A stretch of DNA of 52,313 nt from Actinomycetes bacterium. Lineage in GTDB: Bacteria > Actinomycetota > Thermoleophilia > Solirubrobacterales > Solirubrobacteraceae. The translations under genes were made by a program, and so were the position numbers. The notes beneath the pieces were generated by a model. That model ran no database searches, was not told the DNA's origin, and saw nothing but the letters and a program-made list of their open reading frames with translations. Location of the stretch: assembly GCA_021792455.1 (NCBI GenBank), contig JAJYUP010000008.1:1-52313 (forward strand), given 5' to 3'. Position 1 is the first letter of the stretch. Each line of letters begins with the position of its first letter. Positions 8,252-16,693 of the stretch are shown here, piece by piece.

Positions 8252-9910
8252 CTAGGGGTACGAGGGGAGCAGCGGCGTGGCGTGGGAGCGCAGATGGCGA
8301 AGGCTGCGTTCGAGCGCGGGTCGCCTGGAGACGCGCACGCGGAGGCGCCTCAGCACCGCCTCCTGCTGCTGTGCGCCGCTGCCTCCATCCACTTCGAGCC
8401 AGACAGTGCCAATGCGCTTCACCGTTGCCACGCCAAGGCCATATTCGCCAGGTATCGTGAACATCCCCGGCTGTCGAGGCACACTGCGGCGGCGTGCGAA
8501 GCGACCTGTGCTTTCCGTTCTGAAGATGGGAGTGTGCGCGTCCTCTCTGGACGTTGATGCTGGCACCCGATAGAAGACGCTTGCCCGAAGCGTCCAGCCC
8601 CGGTAGAGGAGATCTGCCGTGCTGCATTGCGCGAATTCAGGGCGGTTGCCGCGGCGCAGGGCGATCCCTCCAATGCCATGGATGAAGAGCGCGGTCTCAG
8701 AGACGAGCGTGAGGTGAGCATTGGCGGGAGCGTCGATGCGGCACTCCGCATTGCCTGGCATCGCGACAGCGTGAGGGGGCACGGAAGCGTCCGTCGTGCC
8801 CGCGACGAGGTGCGTGAGCGCCGCGACCGCGGACGCTCGAGTGCGCGCGTAGGTGAGCACGAGCCAGGCGTCTGGAAGTCGTCGTGCGAAGTAGGCGAAC
8901 GCCCCGGCGCGGTTCTTGCCCGCTGAGACGTAGAGGCCCGGTCTGCCCTGCAGGGGGCGCACGTCAGGCAGCTGCCCCGGCGGGGTGCCAGGATGCTTGG
9001 CATCGAGCAGCAGCGTCGCGAGCGCTCTTTCGCCTCCGATCGACAGCGCGACCTGCTCGCAGGATAGGAAGGCGCGCCCGATGATGCCTGGATCTGCGAT
9101 GAGCCGCGTGACGACCGCGCCCCCGTCGACGTGCATGCCCGACCGAGGCGAGGCGCCGATCGAGCAGGCTCCCCTCGGCGGCGTGTCTGAGCTCGACCAG
9201 GTGGCCGTCTGCTCCTGAGGTGGGCCCTGATATGCGCCACCAGGGATGACGTTGCCATCGGCATCGAGCGCGGTGAGGCGCAGCGGCCCGGTGGAGGGGA
9301 ACTCGCTGTGGTGCGACTCGAACACGGCTGCTCGATAGCCGTAGGGAAGTTCACGGGAGCCGCGGGTGAGCACGATCTGCCTGCCTGCGACGCGGACAGC
9401 TGCGACGTCAGGGGCCGTGAGCACATAGGAGATGCCGTTGCCGCGTCCGCTGTCCGCTGCGAACAGCGGTGCGCCAAGTGCAGGGGCGCCGGCGCAGGAG
9501 CGGCCTCCAAGAGCGCCCCTGAAGCGATGGATGCGGCTGTAGATGATCTCGCTGCACCAGCCGATGCTTCCCGCCGTGAGCGATGGCGCAAGCTCGATCT
9601 CGTAGTGCGATCCCGCGACCGAGATCGTGCGCCCTTCGGTCCTGTATGCAGGCACCGTTCCAGCAAGCGGCTTGGAACGCTCGGTGCTGAGAAGCGCTGC
9701 GCCCGCAGCCGACCCGCTGAGCAGCAGCGCCCCGAAGACCGCAACCATCCCTGAGCGGCGGCTGCGCAGCGGCGAGCGGAGGAGCCTCGCGATCGCCCCT
9801 CGGAGGGCAGGGCTGCTGCGCTCGCGCGAGTCGGTCTCGCCTGAGTGCCTGGCGTTGCGGTCGACGGCCTCGCGCAGGTGGGATTCGATGCGATCGAAGT
9901 AGTCGCTCAC
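8252..9910 (-). CDS. Single-pass membrane protein coupled to the sigma factor
   Basis: 552 residues from GTG 9910, which overlaps the TGA of the sigma gene (GTGA) and has AGGAGG four bases upstream. Residues 1-50 are cytoplasmic and charged (SDYFDRIESHLREAVDRNA), residues ~54-74 form one membrane segment (GMVAVFGALLLSGSAAGAALL), and ~480 residues are outside. The layout and the coupling to an ECF sigma gene are those of an anti-sigma factor or sensor partner. I see no zinc anti-sigma (HxxxCxxC) motif in the cytoplasmic part, so the role is inferred from position. The external part has scattered Cys (WCSEI, CSIGAS, CRIDAP) and no domain I recognise. Confidence 0.75.
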   Translation of the reverse strand: MSDYFDRIESHLREAVDRNARHSGETDSRERSSPALRGAIARLLRSPLRSRRSGMVAVFGALLLSGSAAGAALLSTERSKPLAGTVPAYRTEGRTISVAGSHYEIELAPSLTAGSIGWCSEIIYSRIHRFRGALGGRSCAGAPALGAPLFAADSGRGNGISYVLTAPDVAAVRVAGRQIVLTRGSRELPYGYRAAVFESHHSEFPSTGPLRLTALDADGNVIPGGAYQGPPQEQTATWSSSDTPPRGACSIGASPRSGMHVDGGAVVTRLIADPGIIGRAFLSCEQVALSIGGERALATLLLDAKHPGTPPGQLPDVRPLQGRPGLYVSAGKNRAGAFAYFARRLPDAWLVLTYARTRASAVAALTHLVAGTTDASVPPHAVAMPGNAECRIDAPANAHLTLVSETALFIHGIGGIALRRGNRPEFAQCSTADLLYRGWTLRASVFYRVPASTSREDAHTPIFRTESTGRFARRRSVPRQPGMFTIPGEYGLGVATVKRIGTVWLEVDGGSGAQQQEAVLRRLRVRVSRRPALERSLRHLRSHATPLLPSYP

Positions 9911-10392
9911 GTCGCCTCCTGATCGACCTGGCGTCGCAGCCACAGCAGCGCGCGGCTCACTCGCTGGCGCACAGCGGCCGGCGAGACCCCGATATCGCTT
10001 GCGATCTCGTCATAGTCGCGTTCCTCGATGATGCGCGCGCGGAGGGCAGCTCGCTGGTCGACGGGCAGCTGGTCGAGCAGCTGGAGCGTGCTCGTCCCTA
10101 TGCCCGCAAGCTCCTCGACGCGCGCGAGGTCCTCGTCATGCAGCTGCTGCGCAGGTATGCGGAGCCGTCGGCGGGCTCTGTCCTCGGCGCGCCCTCTGCG
10201 GCGCGACTCGCTCAGCTTGTTGCGCGCGATCCCGCACAGCCATGGCAGCGCGCTCGGATGTTGGGGACGGTACCTGCCCGCGGACAGCAGCGCCGCTGCG
10301 AAGGTCTCTGCGGCGAGGTCCGCGGAGAGCTCGCGATCGCCGCTCTCTCGCAGCAGGAACGCGAGCAGACCAGGCAGGTGCCGCCAAAGCAT
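9907..10392 (-). CDS. ECF-type RNA polymerase sigma factor
   Basis: 161 residues from ATG 10392. Region 2 is seen in LLAFLLRESGDRELSADLAAETFAAALL and SALPWLCGIARNKLSESRRRGRAEDRA. Region 4 is seen in LLDQLPVDQRAALRARIIEERDYDEIASDIGVSPAAVRQRVSRALLWLRR, with the usual YDEIA...AVRQRVSRAL helix-turn-helix. The ATG begins inside what is normally region 2.1. The frame stays open upstream without an ATG, GTG or TTG in the nearest ~40 codons, so either the protein is short or it starts at a rarer codon. It overlaps the downstream membrane partner by four bases, which suggests stoichiometric translation. Confidence 0.85.
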   Translation of the reverse strand: MLWRHLPGLLAFLLRESGDRELSADLAAETFAAALLSAGRYRPQHPSALPWLCGIARNKLSESRRRGRAEDRARRRLRIPAQQLHDEDLARVEELAGIGTSTLQLLDQLPVDQRAALRARIIEERDYDEIASDIGVSPAAVRQRVSRALLWLRRQVDQEAT

Positions 10393-10534
10393 CCCGTCGC
10401 ACCGCCCCTCACCGCCTCGCGTCCTCTCGATCTGCGAAGATCGGGCAGATGCTTCGGCGGCGGGCAGGCGAGGATGTGGCCGCTGCGCACGGGATCGCCT
10501 CGCCCAGAGGCGCGCCCAGGAAGGAGGGTGAGGC
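10393..10534. other. Divergent intergenic region, no confident signal
   Basis: Sequence between the sigma gene (minus) and the in-frame upstream part of ogt (plus). It holds the ribosome site AAGGAGG at 10521-10527 for the plus strand. I see no convincing promoter for the sigma gene. Confidence 0.5.
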
Positions 10535-10690
10535 GTGAGCGATCGGAAGACAGAACAGGCAACCCAAGAACAGGCGGTCCAGGCACGCGAACGAGTCCTG
10601 CGGTCGCGGTGCAGCGCAGCCGCTGCAGAGATCGATCCGGCGCTAGGCCGGCTGCGGCGGCAGGCTCCGCAGCTTCGACAGCCGCGCTAG
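10535..10690 (+). CDS. 51-codon ORF in frame with ogt, closed by TAG
   Basis: GTG 10535 lies seven bases after a perfect AAGGAGG (10521-10527). The product (MSDRKTEQATQEQAVQARER..., ending LRQPR) is Gln- and Arg-rich and stops at TAG 10688-10690. The TAG is in the same frame as ogt, whose ATG is only twelve bases further on. As I recall the family, alkyltransferases of this lineage often carry an N-terminal extension of about 50 residues running straight into a DVAY...DSPLG segment. If so, this ORF is that extension cut by a nonsense codon. Otherwise it is a small protein made just before ogt. The strong ribosome site favours translation. Confidence 0.5.
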   Translation: MSDRKTEQATQEQAVQARERVLRSRCSAAAAEIDPALGRLRRQAPQLRQPR

Positions 10691-10702
10691 CGGGCGGCGG
10701 CG

Positions 10703-11305
10703 ATGGAAGGCCTTGACGTCGCCTACCGGCGCTTCGACAGCCCGCTCGGCAGGCTGCTGCTCGCTGCCTCGCGGCGAGGGCTCCTTCAGGTCGCCTACCT
10801 CGCCGATCCGCAGGATGAGGATCGTGTGCTCGAGAGGCTCGCAGCTGCGATCAGCCCCCGCCTGGTCAACGCCCCACGGCGGCTCGACCGTGTCGCTTGC
10901 CAGCTCGAGGAGTACTTCTGCGGGCGGCGGCGGAGGCAGCGCTTCCAGCTCGCACTCGACCTGCAGCTGATCGATGGCTTTCACCGTACCGTGCTCACCT
11001 GCCTCGCTCAGGTTCCCTATGGGGAGACTGTCAGCTATGCGGCGCTTGCCCTCACAGCGGGACGCCCGAGGGCTGTGCGCGCCGTCGGCAGCGCCTGCGC
11101 GCGCAATCCTCTCCCGATCGTCATCCCATGCCACAGGGTGCTTCGGAGCGACGGCAGCCTTGGCGGCTATCGTGGAGGAGGCCAGGCGAAGATCCGCCTG
11201 CTCGAGCTGGAGGGTGCCCGCTCGAGCCCTAGGGCGACTGCCGGCGCTCGAGGGCGTCTGCTCGAGCTCGAGGGCTCTCGCGCCGGCGTGGGCGGCGCCC
11301 GCTGA
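10703..11305 (+). CDS. ogt: Methylated-DNA-[protein]-cysteine S-methyltransferase
   Basis: 200 residues. It repairs O6-alkylguanine by transferring the alkyl group to its own Cys in a suicide reaction. Active-site motif IPCHRVLRSDGSLGGY has Cys at residue 143. The DNA-binding helix is VPYGETVSYAALA, with the Arg-finger region RAVRAVGSACARNPLPI. The core ends near RLLELEGA (~173). The last ~25 residues are extra and repeat the motif RLLELEG, from a small local duplication. The ATG at 10703 has no clear ribosome site; translation may come by restart after the TAG at 10688 or by reading through it. Confidence 0.93.
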   Translation: MEGLDVAYRRFDSPLGRLLLAASRRGLLQVAYLADPQDEDRVLERLAAAISPRLVNAPRRLDRVACQLEEYFCGRRRRQRFQLALDLQLIDGFHRTVLTCLAQVPYGETVSYAALALTAGRPRAVRAVGSACARNPLPIVIPCHRVLRSDGSLGGYRGGGQAKIRLLELEGARSSPRATAGARGRLLELEGSRAGVGGAR

Positions 11306-11322
11306 ACGCTCGCGCTCCTCAC

Positions 11323-11868
11323 TCAGCCCCTGCTGCTCCTCATCGCGAGCTTTGCAGACTTCTTGCCTGCCTTGTAGGCGGCGAGGGCGTCGGCTGAGTC
11401 GACGTCGCCAAGCGTCGGGTGCGCGGGCACGAGCTGCTTCGCTGCGCTCACGCCGAAGCGCTTCGCGAGGACCGCAGCCAGCGAGCCCACCTTCATCTCG
11501 CCGAAGCCGGGCAGTGCCCTCAGGTTCGCCTCCAGTGTCTCAGGATCGGGCGCGTCGTCCCAGATCGCCGCGGCATCGCCATGGTAGAGGTCGCGCACGT
11601 GGATCGCAAGCTCGCGGACTCGCTTCGCCATGCTGCCTGGGAACCGATGGATCGCCGGCTTCTCTCGAAACAGGGAGTCGAGGTCCGCTTCCGCGAGCGC
11701 TGCGGCCTCGAGCGTCCCGAGGCGCTGCTGCAACGTCAACGGCCCTGCGAAGGCCTTCTCGACGCTGACCTGCTGGTCGAGCGCGAATCCGATCAGAAGA
11801 GCCATCGGATCCTTCGCGATCAGTGCGTTCGCCTCGTCTGAGTTCGTGAAGTGGAGACTGTCAGGCAT
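11323..11868 (-). CDS. HhH-GPD family DNA repair protein
   Basis: 181 residues from ATG 11868, with GAGGGGG upstream on the minus strand. The sequence matches the small family of HhH-GPD-like proteins of actinobacteria: NSDEANALIAKDPMALLIGFALDQQVSVEKAFAGP at the N-terminus, and the helix-hairpin-helix LRALPGFGEMKVGSLAAVLAKRFG near residues 125-150. Such proteins are predicted base-excision glycosylases; activity and substrate are unproven. The longer open frame upstream is discarded because the family starts here. It is divergent from the deacetylase gene and tail-to-tail with ogt, 17 bases apart, so two DNA repair genes adjoin. Confidence 0.8.
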   Translation of the reverse strand: MPDSLHFTNSDEANALIAKDPMALLIGFALDQQVSVEKAFAGPLTLQQRLGTLEAAALAEADLDSLFREKPAIHRFPGSMAKRVRELAIHVRDLYHGDAAAIWDDAPDPETLEANLRALPGFGEMKVGSLAAVLAKRFGVSAAKQLVPAHPTLGDVDSADALAAYKAGKKSAKLAMRSSRG

Positions 11869-11926
11869 AGCGAAACCCCCTCTCTGTGTTCGTTGTGTGC
11901 TGAGATCCGCCCCGCCCTGAGTTGCC

Positions 11927-13228
11927 ATGCGGTGCGTCATCATGATCGTTTGCAATGCGACCTGCGGGCAGCTGTTGAGCGCCGGCTCTGCGAACCGAAT
12001 CTGTGCGGCGGTCGGCTCAGCCCTCGCGCTGCCCGTCACTGTCGCGGTGCTGCTTGCCGCAGCGGCCCCGAGCGCCGCCTCGCAGGCTTCGCTTGCGGTC
12101 TCCTCCGCGTCGCTCACGCAGCGTGGCGAGTCGCTGCGATGGTCGGTCACCCTCCAGCACAGGTTCTCTCTGCGTGACCTGGCTCGTGATCGTCGCGGGT
12201 TGTGTCTCGTTTTGGAGGGGCGGCGCTCCCGCGCCGCCTTCGCGGCGTTGTGCGTCGTCTCGTCCGTCGCGGCCAGAGGGCAGGCGCGTCTGAGGTACGA
12301 ACGGCTTGGTGGGGGCGGGCGCAGCGGCCCTCGCTTCATACCCGCGCAGGTGCGTCACGCCGGTGCGACGCTCACCGTCAGCTTTCTCCCAAGGGCCATT
12401 CGCCTCGCCTATCGCGATCTGCGATGGCAGGTGGAGAGCCTCTCAGCGCCGCTGCACTGCGTGGCGGCGATCACTCCGACGAGGGCGTCGCGGGGCCTGA
12501 GTGCGGGCGGCGCAGGCGAATGTGCCCTGCTCTATCCAGCGAAGCCTGCGCTCGCGAGGCTCCACGTGCCGAAGCTCGTCGGATGCATCGCAAAGGGAAG
12601 CTCGCTCGTCTTCAGCGGGCCCAGGCGCAAGCGCGAGATCGCGCTCACCTTCGACGATGGGCCCTGGAACGACCCGCCGAGCATCGATTTCGTCAACCTT
12701 CTCGCCCGTTACCACGTGAAGGCGACCTTCTTCGAGATCGGTGATCAGATCAGCACGTACGACCGAAGTGGGGCAGTCGAGAGGAAGATGCTCGCCGATG
12801 GCGACATGATCGGCGATCACACCTGGACACACCCCGACATGGCGGCTCTGCCGGCATCCCAGCAGCGATTCCAGCTGCAGTCCACGGCCGCGGCGATCCG
12901 GGCAGCGACGGGGTTCACCCCCTGCCTGTGGCGTCCGCCCTACGGCGACATCAGCACCCCGCTCATCTCGCTTGCCCGCTCGCTTGGCATGCTCACCATC
13001 TACTGGAACGTCGACCCCCGCGACTGGTCGCTGCCTGGGGTGCGGGCTATAGAAGCGAACGTCATCGGCAACGCCTCGGATGGCGCGATCGTCGATATGC
13101 ACTTCGGAGGCGGACCGCGTGAGCAGACGCTCGAGGCGCTGCCGAGAATCATCACGACGCTGCGCGGCCGCGGATATCGGTTCGTCACGGTCGCGGAGCT
13201 CCTCGGCCTGCGGATGATCTACAGGTGA
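11927..13228 (+). CDS. Secreted polysaccharide deacetylase (NodB/CE4)
   Basis: 433 residues. A hydrophobic stretch (about 25-52, VGSALALPVTVAVLLAAAAPSAASQA) is a signal peptide or anchor, so the enzyme works outside the membrane. Residues ~55-225 are an N-terminal beta-rich part I do not recognise. The NodB domain (about 235-425) has motif 1 TFDDGP (Asp 243 and 244), motif 2 HTWTHPDM (zinc His), RPPYGD and the late motif IVDMHFGG. It should remove N-acetyl groups from peptidoglycan or another N-acetylated polysaccharide. ATG 11927 has no clear ribosome site, so a slightly later start is possible. Confidence 0.88.
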   Translation: MRCVIMIVCNATCGQLLSAGSANRICAAVGSALALPVTVAVLLAAAAPSAASQASLAVSSASLTQRGESLRWSVTLQHRFSLRDLARDRRGLCLVLEGRRSRAAFAALCVVSSVAARGQARLRYERLGGGGRSGPRFIPAQVRHAGATLTVSFLPRAIRLAYRDLRWQVESLSAPLHCVAAITPTRASRGLSAGGAGECALLYPAKPALARLHVPKLVGCIAKGSSLVFSGPRRKREIALTFDDGPWNDPPSIDFVNLLARYHVKATFFEIGDQISTYDRSGAVERKMLADGDMIGDHTWTHPDMAALPASQQRFQLQSTAAAIRAATGFTPCLWRPPYGDISTPLISLARSLGMLTIYWNVDPRDWSLPGVRAIEANVIGNASDGAIVDMHFGGGPREQTLEALPRIITTLRGRGYRFVTVAELLGLRMIYR

Positions 13229-13412
13229 AAGCCTCAGGTGATCTGGTCGGCACACGGGAGAGAGCTGAGCGGTTACGCCGCAGGGCAGGCCGAACAGCGC
13301 GGCGCGCCGCAGGCAGACCGGCGTGAGGCGAGAGGCCGGCGCAGGATGAGATCGCAGGCCCGGCACTGCGCCGCTGATCGTCCCGCCCCGCTCTCGGTAC
13401 CGTAGTCGCTGC
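13229..13412. promoter_or_regulatory. Intergenic region with candidate -10 for the HAD gene
   Basis: 184 bases between the deacetylase and HAD genes. TACCGT at 13398-13403 lies nine bases before the ATG at 13413, close to a leaderless arrangement. GCGGCGCGCCGC further upstream is a 12-base palindrome of unknown meaning. Confidence 0.35.
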
Positions 13413-14162
13413 ATGCTTGGGCTTCCTCAGGGCATCTGTGCCTGCCTGTTCGACCTCGACGGAGTGCTCACGCAGACCGCGAAGGTGCACGCCGCAGCCT
13501 GGAAGCAGGCTTTCGACGAGTTCCTCGGCGAGCGTGAGGCGAAGGCTTCGGAGAACCTCGCGCCATTCGACCCGGTTCGTGACTACGACGAGTATGTCGA
13601 CGGCAAGCCCCGGATCGCCGGCGTCACGTCGTTTCTGCAGTCGAGGTCGATCGATCTCCCGGAAGGCTCGCCTCAGGATCCACCTCACGCTCAGACCGGG
13701 TGGGGGGTCGCCAATCGCAAGGACGAGATCTTTCTCAGGCTCATCGACGAACGGGGGATCGAGCCCTACCAAGGCTCCGTTCGCTACCTCGTCGCTGTCA
13801 GGGCGGCGGGGCTGCGATCAGCTGTCGTGTCCTCCAGCAGCAACTGCCGCCGGGTGCTCGCCGCCGCTTCCCTTCACGCCCATTTCGACGCGATCGTCGA
13901 CGGCGTCGTCGCGGAGCGCAGGCACCTCAGAGGCAAGCCTCACCCCGACACGTTCCTCGCGGCTGCCCAGGAGCTCGCCGCAGCGCCGGCACAGGCGGCG
14001 GTGTTCGAGGATGCGCTCGCCGGCGTGCAGGCGGGGCGGGCGGGCGAGTTCGGCTTCGTCGTCGGCGTCGACCGCGTCGGTCAGGCTCAGCAGCTGCTCG
14101 CCCACGGTGCGGACATCGTCGTTGCAGACCTCTCGGACCTGCTTCAGGACGAGCGGCGATGA
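13413..14162 (+). CDS. Beta-phosphoglucomutase-like HAD hydrolase
   Basis: 249 residues. HAD motifs: FDLDGVLTQT (nucleophile Asp and second Asp), SSSSNC (motif II), RGKPHPD (motif III Lys) and FEDALAGVQAG (motif IV). The cap region with VHAAAWKQAFDEFL and GWGVANRKDEIF is that of beta-phosphoglucomutases, which interconvert beta-glucose-1-phosphate and glucose-6-phosphate. It overlaps the GH65 gene by four bases (ATGA). The pair is arranged like mycobacterial Rv3400-Rv3401 and has similar lengths. It should act on the product of the GH65 phosphorylase. Confidence 0.88.
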   Translation: MLGLPQGICACLFDLDGVLTQTAKVHAAAWKQAFDEFLGEREAKASENLAPFDPVRDYDEYVDGKPRIAGVTSFLQSRSIDLPEGSPQDPPHAQTGWGVANRKDEIFLRLIDERGIEPYQGSVRYLVAVRAAGLRSAVVSSSSNCRRVLAAASLHAHFDAIVDGVVAERRHLRGKPHPDTFLAAAQELAAAPAQAAVFEDALAGVQAGRAGEFGFVVGVDRVGQAQQLLAHGADIVVADLSDLLQDERR

Positions 14163-16513
14163 TCAGGCACCCGTCGTTTGCCGTCGAGCCGTGGTGCCTG
14201 CTCGAGACGAGCCTCGAGCTCAGCCATCTCGCGCAGACGGAGTCGGTGTTCGCACTGTCGAACGGGCACATCGGACTGCGCGCCAACCTCGATGAGGGAG
14301 AGCCGTACGGGCTGCCGGGGACCTATCTCGCCGGCTTATACGAGAAGTGGCCCCTCCCCTATGCGGAGGCGGGGTTCGGGTATCCAGAGGCGGGCCAGCG
14401 GATCGTCAACGTCACGAACGGAAAGATCATAAGGCTGCTTGTCGAGGACGAGCCCTTCGACGTCCGCTATGGGCAGCTGCTCTCCCATCAACGCCGCCTC
14501 GATCTGCGCGCTGGCACGCTGCAGCGCACAGTTCGATGGGTCTCGCCGACGGGGGCCTCGGTAGCCGTGTCCTCGACGAGGCTCGTCTCCTTCACTCAGC
14601 GCGCCGCCGCCGCGGTGCTCTTTCAGGTCGAGCCGATCGAGGGCGAGATGCAGGTCGTCGTGCAGTCTGAGCTCGTTGCGAACGAGTCGCTGCCGCCGCG
14701 TGAAGAGGATCCTCGCGCCGGCACGGGGTCGGAGAGCTCTCTGCGCAGTGAGCTTTCCGAGGCATCGGATGCGCGCGGACTGCTCGTGCACCGCGCGCAG
14801 CGCAGCGGGCTCCGGGTCGGAGCGGGGATGAGCCATGAGATCGACGGGCCGCCGCGGACCGACGTATCAGCGCACAGCTCGGCGGATCTCGCGCGCGTAA
14901 CGATTGCTGCAAACGTCTCTCCGGGAAGGCCCCTGCGCGTGCTGAAGCTGCTCGCCTACGGATGGTCTGAGGAGCGCTCGATCGCGGCGATTCGCGATCA
15001 GGTGGAAGCGGCGCTCGCGGGCGCCAGGCACAGCGGATGGGGGGGACTGCTGACGGAGCAGAGGGAGTATCTCGATGACTTCTGGGAGCACGCCGACGTC
15101 GAAGTCGACGGAGATCCGGAGCTGCAGCTCGCGGTTCGGTTCGCTCTCTTCCACATCCTGCAGGCGGGCGCGCGCGGAGAGCAGCGGGCGATTGCCGCGA
15201 AGGGGTTGACAGGCTCGGGCTACGATGGCCATGCCTTCTGGGACACAGAGGTCTACGTGCTGCCCGTGCTCACCTACACGGCGCCAAGGGCGGCGGCGGA
15301 CGCGCTGCGGTGGCGCCACCGCACGCTGCAGCCGGCACGCCGGCGGGCGCGCGAGCTCGGGCTCGCCGGCGCCTGCTTTCCCTGGCGGACGATCGCGGGA
15401 CAGGAGTGCTCGAGCTACTGGCCCGCAGGCACCGCTGCATTTCACGTCAATGCCGGCGTCGCGAACGCCGCTGCGCGCTACATGCACGCCGTCGATGACG
15501 ACAGCTTCGAGCGTGAGGCTGGCGCAGAGCTGCTGGTGGAGACGGCGAGGCTCTGGAGCTCGCTTGGGCACTTCGATTCAAAGCGGCGGTTTCGCATCGA
15601 TGGCGTCACCGGCCCCGACGAGTACAGCGCGCTCGCGGACAACAACGTCTACACGAACCTCATGGCGCAGCAGAACCTCCTGGAGGCGGGCGCGGTGCTG
15701 CAGCGCAACCCTCAGCTTGCGGGGGCGCTCGCGGTCGACGGCGCGGAGATCGCGGGCTGGCTCGAGGCTGCGGAGTCGATGCTCATACCTTTCGATCGCC
15801 GACTCCGCGTGCATCCCCAGGCGGAGGGATTCACCGAGCATCAGCCCTGGGACTTCGCCGGCACGGCTTCTGACCAATATCCGCTCATGCTGCACTTCCC
15901 GTACTTCCAGCTCTACCGGCGCCAGGTCGTCAAGCAGGCGGACCTCGTGCTGGCGATGCACCTGCGCGGGGACGCCTTCACAGCCGAGGAGAAGGATCGC
16001 AACTTCACCTACTACGAGGCGATCACGGTGCGTGACTCCTCGCTGTCGGCATGCACGCAGGCTGTGATCGCTGCTGAGGTCGGCCATCTTCAACTCGCCT
16101 ACGACTACCTCAGCGAGTCGGCCCTGCTCGACCTCGAGGATCTCGAGCACAACACGCGCGACGGGCTGCACATCGCCGCGCTTGCAGGCACGTGGATCGG
16201 CGTCGTCGCCGGGTTCGGAGGCATGCGTGATCACGACGGCTCGCTGTCGTTCCGGCCACGGCTGCCAGACGCGCTCGCGCGGCTGGCGTTTCGGTTCACC
16301 TATCGCGGCAGCCGCCTCACGGTCGAGGTGGCGCCGAGCACTGCCACCTACACGATGCGCGAAGGCGAGGCGCTGGAGGTCCTCCACTATGGCGAGCCTG
16401 TCACGCTCTCATGCGCACAGCAGATCGTGTGCGAGATTCCGCCGCTGGCGCCGCGCAAGCCGCCGCGTCAGCCGCCTGGCCGCCAGCCGCAGCGGCGATC
16501 GATCGGAGCGTAG
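14159..16513 (+). CDS. Glycoside hydrolase family 65 phosphorylase
   Basis: 784 residues from ATG 14159, coupled to the HAD gene. The N-terminal super-sandwich domain starts EPWCLLETSLELSHLAQTESVFALSNGHIGLRANLDEGEP. The (alpha/alpha)6 barrel has FWDTEVYVLPVLTYTAP and RIDGVTGPDEYSALADNN, where Glu 488 is the general acid. FTYYEAITVRDSSLSA and the HIAALAGTW phosphate-site region follow, and the C-terminal beta domain ends near 760. The family phosphorolyses maltose, trehalose, kojibiose and similar alpha-glucosides to beta-glucose-1-phosphate. The substrate is not readable from sequence. The last ~25 residues are Pro/Arg-rich. Confidence 0.92.
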   Translation: MIRHPSFAVEPWCLLETSLELSHLAQTESVFALSNGHIGLRANLDEGEPYGLPGTYLAGLYEKWPLPYAEAGFGYPEAGQRIVNVTNGKIIRLLVEDEPFDVRYGQLLSHQRRLDLRAGTLQRTVRWVSPTGASVAVSSTRLVSFTQRAAAAVLFQVEPIEGEMQVVVQSELVANESLPPREEDPRAGTGSESSLRSELSEASDARGLLVHRAQRSGLRVGAGMSHEIDGPPRTDVSAHSSADLARVTIAANVSPGRPLRVLKLLAYGWSEERSIAAIRDQVEAALAGARHSGWGGLLTEQREYLDDFWEHADVEVDGDPELQLAVRFALFHILQAGARGEQRAIAAKGLTGSGYDGHAFWDTEVYVLPVLTYTAPRAAADALRWRHRTLQPARRRARELGLAGACFPWRTIAGQECSSYWPAGTAAFHVNAGVANAAARYMHAVDDDSFEREAGAELLVETARLWSSLGHFDSKRRFRIDGVTGPDEYSALADNNVYTNLMAQQNLLEAGAVLQRNPQLAGALAVDGAEIAGWLEAAESMLIPFDRRLRVHPQAEGFTEHQPWDFAGTASDQYPLMLHFPYFQLYRRQVVKQADLVLAMHLRGDAFTAEEKDRNFTYYEAITVRDSSLSACTQAVIAAEVGHLQLAYDYLSESALLDLEDLEHNTRDGLHIAALAGTWIGVVAGFGGMRDHDGSLSFRPRLPDALARLAFRFTYRGSRLTVEVAPSTATYTMREGEALEVLHYGEPVTLSCAQQIVCEIPPLAPRKPPRQPPGRQPQRRSIGA

Positions 16514-16543
16514 AGGCGCTGTTCGTCGGCGCCCGAGTGAGTG

Positions 16544-16560
16544 GCGGCGGCTCCCGCCGC
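16544..16560. terminator. Possible terminator hairpin after GH65
   Basis: GCGGCGG-CTC-CCGCCGC is a perfect 7-bp stem with a 3-base loop, 31 bases after the GH65 stop codon. No T-run follows. Confidence 0.4.
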
Positions 16561-16681
16561 ATGTTCTCGGCCCGGTCCGCCTCAGTCCTCCGACGGGGCT
16601 GCCGCTGCGCGTCGTGCGCCGGGATCCTGCCTGTGCTGCGGCGGGCGGCTGCGGCTCGTCCTGGTTTTCCTACCTCGATGC

Positions 16682-16687
16682 TAGGGT
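16682..16687 (+). promoter_or_regulatory. Leaderless -10 box (TAGGGT) of the Rrf2 gene
   Basis: TAGGGT is followed by exactly six bases and the ATG at 16694, so transcription would begin at the start codon. The box lies within GCTAGGGTTAGC (16680-16691), a short inverted repeat (GCTA/TAGC) that could be part of the regulator's own operator. There is no ribosome-binding sequence and no clear -35. Confidence 0.6.
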
Positions 16688-16693
16688 TAGCCC

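Noticed and set aside
13270-13412. Minus-strand frame with CRAC...CGAPRCSAC, resembling a zinc-binding Cys motif
   Set aside because: There is no ATG, GTG or TTG to start it, it runs into the HAD gene antisense, and Cys codons (TGC) are frequent by chance in this GC-rich stretch.
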